Below are positions 47,041 to 59,717 of a stretch of 64,000 nucleotides of DNA, in pieces. The stretch spans positions 51,573,253 to 51,637,252 of the forward strand of contig CM051458.1 in the NCBI GenBank assembly GCA_028274465.1. Reading direction: 5' to 3'. The translations under genes and the position numbers were made by a program. Position 1 is the stretch's first letter. Each line of letters begins with the position of its first letter. The notes beneath the pieces are model-generated. The model searched no databases and had not been told where the DNA came from. It saw only the letters and a list, made by a program, of their open reading frames with translations. This stretch comes from Plantago ovata (lineage: Eukaryota; Streptophyta; Magnoliopsida; Lamiales; Plantaginaceae).

Positions 47041-48350
47041 TGAAAGGACTAATCATCGGGATGGTAATTCCATAAAAGTCCCTCCACATGTCAGACATGA
47101 GCTCATTGGACTGACGAAGAGCCTCCTGCTGCTGCTGGATGAGCTGTTGCTGCTCCCACCTTTGTTGCCTATCCTCTCGGCGATGCTCCTCGAATGTCTC
47201 CCAATCGCGGTTGTGCTGGGCAATGTGCCTGTCGCATGGCCGCGTTGCTGGTATCAATTCAATCAAAATGACCATCGAGGTAGGTACGGAATTCAGAGAA
47301 GTCAAATCCTCTAGACCCCTGTGGTGCTCGAGGCGGTGCATGCGGTGCTCTATGGACAAATGGGATATCTGGGATAGGGGCTTGGCCATCATCGGCCTCC
47401 ATAGCATCCTCATGATCATCCTCATGATCGGAATCGCTCGGCTGGAAGGGTGCTCCCACATCAGCAGCGGCAGCCGTGGGGTTCTTCAACTGATACCTAG
47501 TCAGCTGTACCTCAATGGTTGAGGGTGAAAGGGCAGCGACCTCGCAATCCCCCTCCTCAATGTCATCGACCCCATGATATTTGCAGTAGGCAGTGATGAA
47601 GCTTGGGAAGATGAAGGGCTTCCTCTTCTTTTCCCAGTGGCGCTCGTACTCCTCATACATGATTTGCCCGATGTCGATCCGATGTCTGTCTATCAAGCAG
47701 TAGAGGAGCTCGGCGTAGTAGGGCTGAATCCACGAGTCATTCTTCCTAGGGATCAAGTTGAAGATGCAAAATATCATCATCACCTTAGCTTCAATACTAA
47801 GGTCGCTCTGACGGATCCGTGTAGGTTCTCCCCCGATTTCTGGATATCTGTACTCCCTGTTGCAGATCACGTCTGTGATGTGTCTTCCTATCCCCCTAGA
47901 GGCCCTCGAATACAGGTAGGCATGGTCGTTCCCTGTGAACTCCTGCTGTCCAAAATGGATGAATGAAGAAATGTGCTCTGGTGTCCATGGTATTATCAGG
48001 CCTCGAACTAGTACCCCATTTTTCTCCTCGAGATCTGTGTATCCAGTGTAGAACTCTTGGAGGAGGCTCTCGTCGTACCCCTTGAACCTGTTGGAACTGT
48101 ACCAAACCCAATTCCTTCTTGACGCCAATCGTGATAGCGTCCTATACCTTGCTGTATCAGCTGCTGACTCTGGAATATCAATCCTGTCTGGAATGATCGA
48201 TCTTCCCCCGTCGGCCAGCTCCGCTTCTAGCCTTTGACGCACCTCTACCGCAGCTAGAGACATCTCGTACATATGGTGAGATGGTTGGGAGCTTGATGCT
48301 ACTCCCTTCCCCTTTCTGCTCGAGCCGGCTCTCCTCGATCTTGGTGCCAT
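47041..48350 (-). pseudogene. ORF2 of element A, copy 2
   Basis: The likely start is the ATG at 48350. The TGA that ends the main frame lies at 47259, as in copy 1. The Gln-rich tail beyond it is further damaged by an 11-base deletion near 47234. The 3' splice site lies just upstream at 48356-48374. Family and function are as for 3383-4699. Confidence 0.7.
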
Positions 48351-48374
48351 GATTCCTACAAACAGCAATTAGTA

Positions 48375-49517
48375 TCTTGTACGATGCAAAACAGACCTAT
48401 GCATATGTAAATGTACGAGCGGACAAACGAGCAATATCTTCAAAAATCCAACTCCTCAAAAACCTAATGTCTAGTCTAGCTACTTCATCACGCAATATAT
48501 CAATGTAACTACTACAATAACATATCACATTATGCTCTTGCTAAACAACAAATGCCTTGAATCACAAGGTTCAATCCATACCATAATAACAAAAAATCTA
48601 ACATAAATCCTCAACTTCATCAATCATGCATTCTACCATTACATCCATCATTGTCATATCAACAAACACATGTTTAAGCATGGAATGAAAGTAAGAGATA
48701 CATTTCCTAACAAGATATATCATCTAATAGCAAAAATCTCAAATCAACAAACCAAGCCTAATTGAACATGCAATTGATAATGAATAACGATTCTAATCAC
48801 ATAAATCATCAACCCATACATCATACAAGCTTAATTGAAGCATAAATCAAAAAAACCCCAAATTTGAAAAATTAGGGTTCATGTGAGATTACCTCAAATC
48901 CGGAGATTGAATGAACTAGGAAGATATTTGTTCGGATGAAAAGAAAGAGCACGTAACGGGCTTCGATTGAAGCTAAAGAACAAATTCGCGCGAATGGAAG
49001 GACTTGTGGAAATGTGGGGCCAAAATTTGGTGGAAATATGAAGAAGTTATGGAGTTTTGAAGGTATTTTGAAAATGGAGGATTTTTTGGAGTTTAAAGGA
49101 AGAAGATGAAGTGAAATGAGGGAGAAAGGGGGAGAGCCCCGATTTTAGTTTCTGCAGAACGTGAGGCGATTTGCCCCACGCCTGGGGCGAATCGCCCCGC
49201 GCGTCCGGAGTGCGCGCGCGGGCTCTGGAGCGTGGGGCGATTCGCCCCCCACCTCCTGAGGTGGGGAGACGATCGTTACGAAATAAAATGCGGTTTTTAG
49301 TCCCCGAAGACCATTTTTCACAAAAAATCACTCGAAAAATCTCACTCAAACATAACATAAGCACATACGACACAGTGACGAACTAATTCACATATGAAAA
49401 GCAAATTGTTCAAGTAAGAATGCATGCAATAAAGCGGTAAAGAAAGCGATAAAAACCCCGGGTTGCCTCACGGATAGCGCCATTGTTTAAAGTCTTTGAC
49501 TCGACTCCTGTCTTCGC
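48375..49517 (-). other. Spacer/presumed intron of element A, copy 2
   Basis: No coding sequence. The palindrome cluster is at about 49165-49250. It is nearly identical to 4724-5866. Confidence 0.7.
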
Positions 49518-51396
49518 CTAGCTTTTCTTATTGAGGGTACTAGACTTCCCCTTCACGGATCTCCTTCCCATGCCTCGAACCTGTGAATAAGAATGGACAT
49601 AGACATTAAGACCACTGTAGTCAATAGTGTGAGAAGTATCAGGTGGATCAGGTGGATCAGATATGGCTTGCAACACATGTTGCTTGCCATCCACTTCAAT
49701 AGTGCAAGTTCTTTGGTAGATGTCCATCACGGAGCGTAGCTTAGTCAAGAACGTTCGTCCCAAGAGAATGACATCCCCGTCCCAGGTGCAGACGCCGGCA
49801 TAACTACAAAATTGGTGTATACAGAAGCTTCAGGTAGATCATCCCCCGTCTCAAGAACGTTCGTCCCAAGAGAATGACATCCCCCTTAGTAACCTTTTTA
49901 TGGTGATTTCATCAGGTAGATCACCCGCCAAGGTAATGGAATTCGACTTCTCAGTGTTGCTAGGCAGCTTGCCTTGCTCCCTACTTGCTCCTCGGTCGAT
50001 CAACTCTTGCATCTTTTGATGGGCAAGCCTAGTGCTATCTTCCAACCTATCAAGTCTGGCTCTAGTCTTCTCAGAATCTTCTTCATAACGTTTGAGAAAA
50101 CTTTGGGTGTGATCAACCATCTTTTGCAAGTTCTCCATCAGTTGAGCCGACTTCGACTTCGGTGGCTCTTTCGGAGCGGGGTTTTCGCAGTGATCATTAC
50201 CATAGCTAAGCCTAGTACGGTCTTGGTTAGGGCCATAAGTTTGGCTAGCCGGTGCATATCCTTGATTGTTTCGGAATCCTCTTCTCCAAAATCCACCTCG
50301 AGGATTCCTACCATCTTGTCTGTAGCTAGCTTCTTGAGTACCAAACTCCGTAGCAAAGGCTTCCTCTTCGCCTCCTCGAGCCCAGTTGCCATCATCATAC
50401 GCAAGCTCCGATCTACACATATGAGCCCCATGCCCATAGTTCTTGCATATTCAGCATACTTCGTTCGAAACAGTTGTTCCAGTGGCGCTCTTGAGGACTT
50501 GCTTCAATTCGTTGGTAAAGCACTCGAATTGATCCCCATTCCCCCTATACATAGGGGCTTCTTGAGTCGGTGGAGCTTCAGGTCCACGTCTCCTAACCAT
50601 TGCTCTTGGGTCCTTGAACTGCGAACCCTTAGCAAGCCTTTTGAAAACTGCCGAGACGGCTTCTGCGGTTTCCTCCCAAATATTGCCTCGGTATTGGAAA
50701 TCCACCACTTGTTGGTTCTCGAAGGTTAGTCCATTGTAGAAGTGTTGGACTAGGTCAGAAAGCTCAAAACCATGGTGAGGGCACTTGTTCGTGAGATCTT
50801 GGAATCTCTCAAACGCGGTGTAGATGGTCTCATCATAGTCCTGCTTGAATCCAGTGATTTGCGCCTTTAGCGCGGTAGTCAACGTGTGAGGGAAGTATTT
50901 TTCCATGAAAGCTGAAAAAACTTTCTCCCAAGTGTCCAGCGAGCGTGCTGGTAGAGAACTCAACCATGACTTGGCTCTGTCGCCAAGTCCCATAGCAAAA
51001 ACCTTCATCCTCAACTCATCCGTTGTTATTTTAGCTCCGGGTCCTGGGAGTTGGTTGACGAAATCATCGATATCGTGCAAGTACCCCATCACATCTTCCC
51101 TTGATAAGCCATAGAACCTCGGAAGTTGTTGGAATGCGTGGTTCTTGATTTCCAGATCTCGAGTTGCAGACGAAAGAACAATCGCCGGTCCCCTCATACG
51201 ATCCTTGGTGGGTTGAAACCATGCTTTCAGTGGTCTAGCTTCTACCATTCCGTCGATTTCCTTGATTCAGAGAAATAGGTATCCTCTATTCCTCTAGTGC
51301 ACGCCTTTGAAGTAGTCGCCTACTTTGGTGGTAGACTCTGTCGATCTCAGCAATTGAATCAGCAAGCGGTGTTCCTTTAGATCGTGTATGTGGCAT
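49518..51396 (-). pseudogene. gag-pro: gag-protease of element A, copy 2
   Basis: The ATG is at 51396. The gag is damaged near 51265 by a deletion of about 20 bases and carries the same TGA in the zinc knuckle (about 50451) as copy 1. Most of the protease core is lost: compared with copy 1, about 314 bases (6183-6496) are replaced by about 53 bases of filler at 49833-49885. Only the C-terminal protease segment (49763-49518) is left beyond it. Confidence 0.85.
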
Positions 51397-51594
51397 ACAC
51401 TATCTGTAACAGACTAGGAAAGCAGTATCAGAGAGAGATTAAAAAGGAAAACTAAAACTACTAGAATTAGGAATTGAATGCTGAAAATATAAACAAATTA
51501 AACAGAAAAAAGGAGTATAGTCCCCGGCAACGGCGCCAATTTGATGAACGCAGATTTGTCGGTTCCGGTTCAGTCAAATAATATTTGTTATTTA
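51397..51594 (-). other. Leader, tRNA-Asp primer site and LTR stub, copy 2
   Basis: Primer site at 51538-51521 on the minus strand. The LTR stub begins at 51542 and switches into plus-strand gag at TTTA (51591-51594), exactly as at 8220-8223. Confidence 0.85.
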
Positions 51595-52855
51595 CCAACG
51601 AATTGAAGCAAGTCCTCAAGAGCGCCACAGGAACAACTGTTTCGAACGAAGTATGCCGAATATGCAAGAACTATGGGCATGGGGCTCATATGTGTAGATC
51701 GGAGCTGGCATACGATGATGGCAACTGGGCTTGAGGAGGCGAAGAGGAAGCCTTTGCTACGGAGTTTGGTACTCAAGAAGTTAGCTACGGACAAGACGGT
51801 AGGAATCCTCGAGGTGGATTTTGGAGAAGAGGATTCCGAAACAATCAAGGATATGCACCGGCTAAGCAAACTTATGGCCCTAACCAAGACCGTAGTAGGC
51901 TAAGCTATGGTAATGACCACTGCGAAAATCCCGCTCCGAAAGAGCCACCGAAGTCGAAGTCGGCTCAACTGATGGAGAACTTGCAAAAGATGGTCGATCA
52001 CACACAAAGTTTTCTCAAACGTTATGAAGAAGATTCCGAGAAGACTATGGCAAGGCTTGATAGGTTGGAAGAGAGCACTAGGCTTGCCCATCCAAAGATG
52101 CAAGAATTGATCGACCGAGGAGCAAGTAGGGAACAAGGCAAACTGCCTAGCAACACTGTGAAGTCGAATGCCATTACATTGGCTAGTGACCTACCTGACG
52201 AAATCACCATCAAGAAGGTTGTTAAGTGCGAGTGTTGCAAGAAGGAAGAACTTCTACAGGCTAAGGAGGAAGAGAAGGACCTTGGTTCTGACGTAAGTGA
52301 TGAGGAGCAAGAGGATCCCGAACCACTCCCTAAAAGTTTCGATGTTAAGGTAGGGATTGGTGAGCTTGAAGATGTCCGTGCCACACTAGACACGGGATCA
52401 TACTCAAACATAATCCCTTTGAACGTGTTTGAAAAGAGTAACCTTGGAAAACTATCTGAGCAAAGGGCTATTGTGCAATTGGCGGATGGATCATTTATGA
52501 GACCCGAAGGAGTTGTGAAAAATGTGTTGGTCAAGATTGGTGAAGCTTCTGTTTACACCAATTTTGTAGTTATGCCGGCGTCTGCACCTGGAACGGGGGA
52601 TGTCATACTCTTAGGGCGAACGTTCTTGACTAAACTACGCTCCGTGATGGACATCTACCAAAGAACTTGCACTATTGAATGGATGGCAAGCAACACGTGT
52701 TGCACGCCATATCTGATCCACCTGATCCGCCCGATGTTTCTTTCACTACTCACTACTGTGGTCTTGCAGCCTATATTCTTTCTTATTCACAGGTTCGTGG
52801 CATGGAGAGGAGATCAATGAATGGGAAGCCTAGTACCCGCAAAAAGAGAGATAGG
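51595..52855 (+). pseudogene. gag-pro: gag-protease fragment of A2, copy 2
   Basis: Same fragment as 8223-9486. A TGA replaces an Arg codon near 51731, and a one-base loss near 52678 shifts the frame just after the protease. The extra base present in copy 1 near 9250 is absent here. Zinc knuckle and LDTGSYSN are retained. Confidence 0.85.
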
Positions 52856-53973
52856 CGCAGACAGGAGTCGAGTCAAAGACTTTAAACAATGACGCTATCC
52901 GGGAGGCAACTCGGAATTTTTATCGCTTTCTTTACTGCTTTTTTGCATGCATTCATTCTTGAACTATTTGCTTCTCGTATGCGAATTTGTTCATATCTGT
53001 GTCGTATATGCTTATGTTGAGTGATTTTTCGAGTGGTTTTTTGAAAAAAATTGTTTCGGGGATTAAAACCGCGTTTTCTCTGACGACGGAGCCGTCCTCC
53101 CCCGCATCGGGGAGCACGGGGCGAACCGCCCCACGGGGGGGCGAATCGCCCCGTGTGGGGCGACTCGCCCCACACCAGGGGCGAACCTCCCCACGGCTCC
53201 AGAAGTTTAAAAACGCGGATTCTTCTTCCCTTTACCTCATTTTCTTCATTCATATTCATCATTCCTCCTCCCCAAAAACCGAAAATCGCGATTTCATCTT
53301 CAAATCTCATAACTTCTTCATTTCTTGACCAAATTTAGTGTTCTTTAGTTTAAATCGAAGCCTATTACATGATCTATCTTCCCTCAGAACAGATTTCGTC
53401 CTAATGCATTAGATTTTCAGATCTGAGGTATCATCTAAGAACCCTAATTTTCGAATTTGGGGAGTTTCTAATTTGAGCTTCAATTATGCTTATTTGATGC
53501 ATGGGTATGTTGTTTGTGTGATTAGAAGTGTTATTTACTATTATTGCATGCTCAATTTGCTTGGATTGTTGATTTGGGAATTTTGCTACTAGATGATATA
53601 TCTTGTTATGCAATATGTCTTTATCTTTGATTTCTTGCATATGATTGTGTTTATTGGTGTAATGATGTTTATTTAATGGTAGAATGCTAAATTGTTGAGT
53701 ATGAGGATTTATGATGGTAGAATTTTTCGCTACTATGTATGAATTGAGCCTTGTTATCGAGGATATTGGCTGTCTAGTAAGAGCATTATGTGATGTATTG
53801 CATGTAGTAGTTACATTGGTATGTTGCATGATGAAGAAGCTAGGCTAGACATTAAAGGGTTTGGGGAGCTCGATTGTTGATTCTATCACTTGTGTGTTTG
53901 TTCTTGCACTAGCATAATTACTTGAGTCAGTTTTGTGTCATACGAGGTACTAACTGTTGTTTGTAGGAACCAT
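52856..53973 (+). other. Spacer of A2, copy 2
   Basis: Palindrome cluster at about 53115-53190. TACTAAC is at 53948-53954, followed by the 3' splice site near 53966. Several one-base indels relative to copy 1. Confidence 0.72.
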
Positions 53974-54561
53974 ACCAAGGGAAAGGAGCATTCCCGTATG
54001 ATTGTTGTGAAGAATTGGAGGGGGATCGATTACAACCATGTCAAGAAGGGTGACCTCGTTAGATGTGCGTTCGAGCCAAGGGGTTTTGCAACAACGTCGT
54101 GGATTATCCAAGAGGAGGAGCTAGAGTACACCTGGAGTAAGGACTCCTATGCCTATTCATGCACCACCGAAGGGACAGACCATTATTTACGTCAGCAATC
54201 CATCACAGGACTGCAAAGTTCATGTGAACTGGAAGGCACCGGGACATTCTCGCCGCGACGGATTCAATCTTGAGTTCGCAGTTGCTAGAAGGTTCCGAAG
54301 CGCTAGCTTGGTTCCAATACATAATGACATGGGTGCCCGGCCCCTCGTTGGGTAACCCCTTGACTGCCTTTAAAGGGAGCATCATATAGAGATCGGTCGG
54401 ATCAATGGTAGAGAATGTGGTCGACATTGGAAAAGATGGTAGAAACTTCTGAGTATCTGAGCAGCTTACTGTAACCTTCTCGTGGTGTAAAACGTTGGAG
54501 GGGGAGGTCCTGATAACGCACTGCCCTTTCCCCTTCATAGTTCACATCCTATTGGAGGCTC
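53967..54561 (+). pseudogene. ORF2 of A2, copy 2, cut by the gap
   Basis: Same diverged ORF2 as 10601-11466, with extra frameshifts (for example near 54177 and 54351). It ends at the run of N. Confidence 0.55.
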
Positions 54562-54661
54562 NNNNNNNNNNNNNNNNNNNNNNNNNNNNNNNNNNNNNNN
54601 NNNNNNNNNNNNNNNNNNNNNNNNNNNNNNNNNNNNNNNNNNNNNNNNNNNNNNNNNNNNN
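54562..54661. other. Assembly gap of 100 N
   Basis: Exactly 100 N, the usual placeholder for a scaffold join of unknown size. To its left ORF2 is in plus orientation; to its right ORF2 sequence is in minus orientation, so the gap sits at an inverted repeat. Confidence 0.98.
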
Positions 54662-56146
54662 CTCGAACGCACATCTAGCGAAGTCACCTTCCTTGGCATG
54701 GTTCGTCACAACAATCATACGGGAATGCTCCTTTCCGTGGTAGGGTACCTACAACAGCTGTGGTGCACCTCGTATGACACAAAACTGACTCTAATATATG
54801 CTAGTGTAAAAGCGAAACACACAAGTGATAAATCAACAATCGAGCTCCCCAAAAACCGTAAATGTCTACCTAGCTCTTCATCATGCAACAGACAAATGAA
54901 CTACTAATGCAATACATCACATCAGCTCTTACTAGACAACCAATATCCTTGATAACAGGCTCAATTCAATACCATAGCAGCGAAAAATTCTATCAGCTTA
55001 AAGCTCATACCATCAATTAAGCATTCTATCATCAAATCTACCAACATTACATCGAATAGCATCAATCATATGCAAGAAATCAAATGATAAAGACATATTG
55101 CAACAAGAGATATCATCTAGTAGCAAAATACCCCAAATCAACAGTCCTAGCAAAATTGAGCATGCAATTGATAGTAAATATCATGTCTAATAATACAAAC
55201 AACATACACATGCATCAATAAGCATAATTGAAGCTCAAATTAGAAAACCACCAAATTCGAAAATTAGGGTTCTAAGGATGATACCTCAAATCTGCAATCT
55301 AACGATTCGGATGAAATCTGTTCGGATAGGATGATAGATCATGTAATAGGCTTCGATTTAAGCTAAAGACACTCAATTGGGTCAAAATGAAGAAGTTAAG
55401 AGATTTTGAAGATTGAAATGCTTTTTTTTTCGGTTTTTTGGGAGGAGGCACATGAAATAATGATAAAATGAGGTTTGGGGGAAGAAACTGCCACCCCCCG
55501 TTTTTGAAGATCTGGGCCGTGGGGCAGTCGCCCCACGTCGGGCGTTCGCCCCCACGTGGGGCGGTTCGCCCCGTGCTCCCCGATGCGGGAAGACGGTTCC
55601 TGTCGTCAGAAAATGCGGTTTAAATCCCCGAACCAATTTTTTTCAAAAAACTCTCGAAAAAACTACACTCAACGTCAGCATTACGACACAGACATGACAA
55701 ATTCACATCCAGAAGCAAATAGTTCAAGAATGAATGCATGCAGAAAAGCAGTAAAGAAAGCGATAAAAATTGCGGGTTGCCTCCCGGATAGCGTCATTGT
55801 TTAAAGTCTTGACTCGACTCCTGTGTCTGCGCCTATCTCTTCTTTTTGCGGGTACTAGGCTTCCCCTTCATTGATCTCCTCCATCCGCGAACCTGTGAAT
55901 AAGAAAGAATATAGGCTGCAGACCACAGTAGTGAGTAGTAATATCAGGCGGTTCAGGTGGATCAGGTATGCTTGCAAACACTGTTTGCTTGCCATCACTT
56001 CGATGGTGCAAGTTCTTTGTAATGTCCATCACGGAGCGTAGTTCGGTCAAGACTTTGCCTAAGAGTATGACACCCCCCGTTCTTTGTGCAACGCGGACAT
56101 AACTACAAAATTGGTGTATATGAGATTGCTCACAATTCTTGACCAA
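54662..56146 (-). pseudogene. Fragment H: non-autonomous Athila-type element interrupted by F
   Basis: Minus-strand ORF2 start (54662-54750) with the 3' splice region, the spacer with a palindrome cluster (55515-55575), and a degraded protease end (56146-55868; VILLG and LTELRSVMDI are still readable). It contains many one-base losses compared with F. It ends inside the protease where the F LTR begins, so F inserted into it. The flanking five bases are ACCAA. Confidence 0.75.
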
Positions 56147-57418
56147 TGATGAAATGTGTATTTACACTTCATTCGAGTCTTTTTCACCTATTTTAGCTAT
56201 CCTCTATGTTAATTTAGCTATATTTAGTACATTTTATTAGAATAGTGTCACGTTCCCTTTAGATTTTATTTTACAGGTTTTGGTTGAAATTCGAAGATTT
56301 CCGGGCAATTATATTGAAGTTGACAAGGAATTGGTGTTCCAGAAGCCTATTTGGAGTATCTGAAGGTTTCCGGATAGGATTTGGAGTCTAGGGGCCGAAT
56401 CTGGAGGTTAGAAGGCTACTAGAAGTCAGAAACCGAGTCCGAAAAGTGAAAAAATCCAAAACCGCGTCGAAAACGCGGAAATTCCGCGAAAATACTGGGG
56501 GGCGAACCGCCGCACCATGGGGCGAACCGCCCCGTAGTTTTTCGGGGCCTATATATATAGTGCTCAGTTTTTCTCCGAAAATCATATCTTTCCAGACCTA
56601 CTTTCTCACCTCTCTCTATAGTTTTGGGTAGGGACTTCCCGGGGCCTGTCCTGGGAGTTCCGTAGCTTAGGGGATACTTTTTCATAGCAGATTGGAGCTC
56701 GTAGCATCGCAATTCTTCGGAGATTGACAACCTTCGGTAACTTGTATCTTACAGTTTAATCTACTTATTTTATTTATCTTTCAATATGTTTTCTTCTATG
56801 ATTTCTGTTGATTGCATGCCTATTATGAGTAGCTAAACTTATCGTTGGTGGTAGTATGTGAATTCTTAGCGAAGGGAAGATAATTATGCTAATGGCTATA
56901 TCGCGCATTATACTCCGTGTCATTGCTTTATTTCGTTGATCAGTTGTAACCAAAATTCTCGTATGTTGTATTGATTATTATGCACAATTGGACACTAGTC
57001 GACCATCAGACCAATTATCTTCGTACTGTTGAATAATTACGGAACACATTAGGACAATCGTGATTGACTAGTCAGACCAGGTTATCTTCGTAGTGCTTAA
57101 TACTTACAACAAGACACTAGATTGATTCAAAGATCTCTATGCAAGACCGAGGAATTTATGCATGATTATCGACCCGTTATGTTAAGAAGGACCATACTAT
57201 CACAAATCTCCATTATCTGCTAGAAAACCCCCCTATTGCTATCTGTCTGCTGTTTTATATTCTCTTGTTAAATAGATAAATCTAGTTATAGTCCTGAGAG
57301 AACGACACTCGAGTCATTCTACTGCTACACTACGGTTTTCGTTGTAGTTGTGGATTGCCTTTGGCTAAATTACAAATTTATTTGACTGAACCGGGACCTG
57401 ACAAATCTCAGTTCGTCA
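56147..57418 (+). repeat. 5' LTR of element F
   Basis: 1272 bases beginning TGATGAA and ending GTTCGTCA (a one-base change in the usual TTCATCA). Palindromes GGCGAACCGCC-type lie at 56500-56535 and TATA at 56549-56560. Confidence 0.92.
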
Positions 57419-57421
57419 AAT

Positions 57422-57439
57422 TGGCGCCGTTGCCGGGGA
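57422..57439 (+). other. tRNA-Asp primer-binding site of F
   Basis: TGGCGCCGTTGCCGGGGA, complementary to plant tRNA-Asp, three bases after the LTR. Confidence 0.9.
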
Positions 57440-57564
57440 CTATACTCCTTTTTTCTGTTTAATTTGTTTATATTTACAGCTTTAGATTCCTAATTCTATT
57501 AGTTTTAGTTTTTTCTTTTTAATCTCTCTCTGATACTGCTTTCCTAGTCTGTTTCAGATTGTGT

Positions 57565-59717
57565 ATGCCGCATACACGTTCTGCAGGTACACCGCTTGCT
57601 AATTCAATTGCTGAGATCGACAGAGTCTACCACCAAAGAAGGCGACTACTTGAAAGGCGCGCACTAGAGGAAATAGAGGAAACCAATTTCTCTGAATCTC
57701 TATTTAGTCTCTTCAAGGAAATCGACAGAATGGCAGAAGCTAGACCACTGAAGGCATGGGTACAACCCACCAAGGATCGTATGAGGGGACCGGCGATAGT
57801 TCTTTCGTCTCCAACCCGAGATCTGGAGATCAAGAACCACGCATTCCAACAACTTCCGAGGTTCTATGGCTTATCAAGGGAAGATGTGATGGGGTACTTG
57901 CACGATATCGATGATTTCGTCAACCACTCCCACGACCCGGAGCTGACATAACAACGGATGAGTTGAGGATGAAGGTTTTTGCTATGGGACTTGGCGAAAG
58001 AGCCAAGTCATGGCTGAGTTCTCTTCCAGCAGGCTCGCTGGACACTTGGGAAAAGGTTTTTTCAGCTTTTATGGAGAAATACTTCCCTCACACCTTGACC
58101 ACCGCACTTAAGGCGCAAATCACTAGATTCAAGCAGGACTATGATGAGACCATCTACACCGCGTTCGAGAGGTTCCAAGATCACACGAACAAGTGCCCTC
58201 ACCATGGTTTTGAACTTTCTGACTTAGTACCAACACTTCTACAATGGACTAACCTTCGAGAACCAACAAGTGGTGGATTTCCAATGCCGAGGCAATATTT
58301 GGGAGGAAACCGCAGAGGCCGTCTGGGCAGTTTTCGAAAGGCTTGCTAAGGGTTCGCAGTTCAAGGACCCAAGAGCAATGGTTAGGAGGCGTGGACCTGA
58401 AGCTCCACCGACTAAAGAAGCCCCTATGTACAGGGGGAATGGGGATCAATTCGAGTGCTTTACCAACGAATTGAAGCAAGTCCTCAAGAGCGCCACCGGA
58501 ACAACTGTTTCGGACGAAGTATGCCGAATATGCAGGAACTATGGGCATGGGGCTCATATGTGTAGATCGGAGCTGGCATACGATGATGGCAACTGGGCTC
58601 GAGGAGGCGAAGAAGAAGCCTTTGCTACGGAGTTTGGCACTCAAGAAGTTAGCTACGGACAAGACGGTAGGAATCCTCGAGGTGGATTTTGGAGAAGAGG
58701 ATACCGTAACAATCAAGGATATGCACCGGCTAACCAAACTTATGGACCTAACCAAGACCGTAGTAGGCTGAACTATGGTAATGATCACTACGAAAACCCC
58801 ACTCCGAAAGAGCCACCGAAGTCGAAGTCGGCTCACTGATGGAGAACTTCCAGAAGATGGTCGATCACACACAAAGTTTTCTCAAACGGTATGAAGAAGA
58901 CTCCGAGAAGACTAGGGCAAGGCTCGATAGGTTGGAAGAAAGCACTAGACTTGCCCATCAAAAGATGCAAGAGTTGATCGACCGAGGAGCAAGTAGGGAA
59001 CAAGGCAAACTGCCTAGCAGCACTGTGAAGTCGAATACCATTACATTGGCTGGTGATGTACCTGACGAAATCACTATCAGGAAGGTTGTTAGGTGCGAGT
59101 GTTGCATGAAGGAAGAACTTCTACAGGCTGAAGAAGAAGAGAAGGACCGTGGTTCTGACACAAGTGATGTGGAGCAAGAGGATCCCGAACAACTCCCTAA
59201 AAGTTTCGATGTTAAGGTAGGGATTGGTGAGCTTGAAGATGTCCGTGCCACACTAGACACGGGATCCTACTCGAACATAATTTCTTTGAATGTGTTTGAA
59301 AAGAGCAACATCGGAAAACTATCGGAGCAAAGGGCTATTGTGTAACTGGCGGATGGATCCTTTATGAGACCCGAGGGCGTTGTGAAAAATGTGTTGGTCA
59401 AGATTGGTGAAGCATCTATATACACCAATTTCGTAGTTATGCAGGCATCTGCACCTGGGACGGGGGATGTCATACTCTTAGGGCAAACATTCTTGACTAA
59501 ACTACGCTCAGTGATGGATATCTACCAAAGAACTTGCACCATCGAAGTGAATGGCAAGCAACACGTGTTGCAAGCCATACCTGATCCACCTGAACCGCCT
59601 GATATTACTACTCACTACTGTGGCCTTGCAGCCTATATTCTTTCTTATTCACAGGTTCGTGGCATGGAAAGGAGATCAATTAAGGGGAAGCCTAGTACCC
59701 GCAAAAAGAAGAGATAG
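57565..59717 (+). pseudogene. gag-pro: gag-protease of element F
   Basis: The ATG at 57565 (PHTRSAGTPL) follows a 126-base leader. The order is gag domain, zinc knuckle CRICRNYGHGAHMC, charged coiled-coil-like segment, and protease with LDTGSYSNI and VILLGQTFL, ending at 59717. The frame is broken near 57940, 58250, 58838 and by a TAA at 59343. Three of these are one-base indels and may be sequence errors; the total length (about 717 codons) matches element A. It would form particles using the polymerase of another element. Confidence 0.88.

Larger units (their letters stand above)
43668..54561. repeat. Large direct duplication, copy 2
   Basis: Direct repeat of 1-11196. It carries the same copia truncation, LTR, ORF2 stop, zinc-knuckle TGA and head-to-head junction. 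It has its own deletion with filler at 49833-49885 and many one-base indels near the gap. Confidence 0.9.

Noticed and set aside
54495-54743. An open frame running across the N gap
   Set aside because: It exists only because N is read as an unknown residue, and the sequence orientation reverses at the gap.
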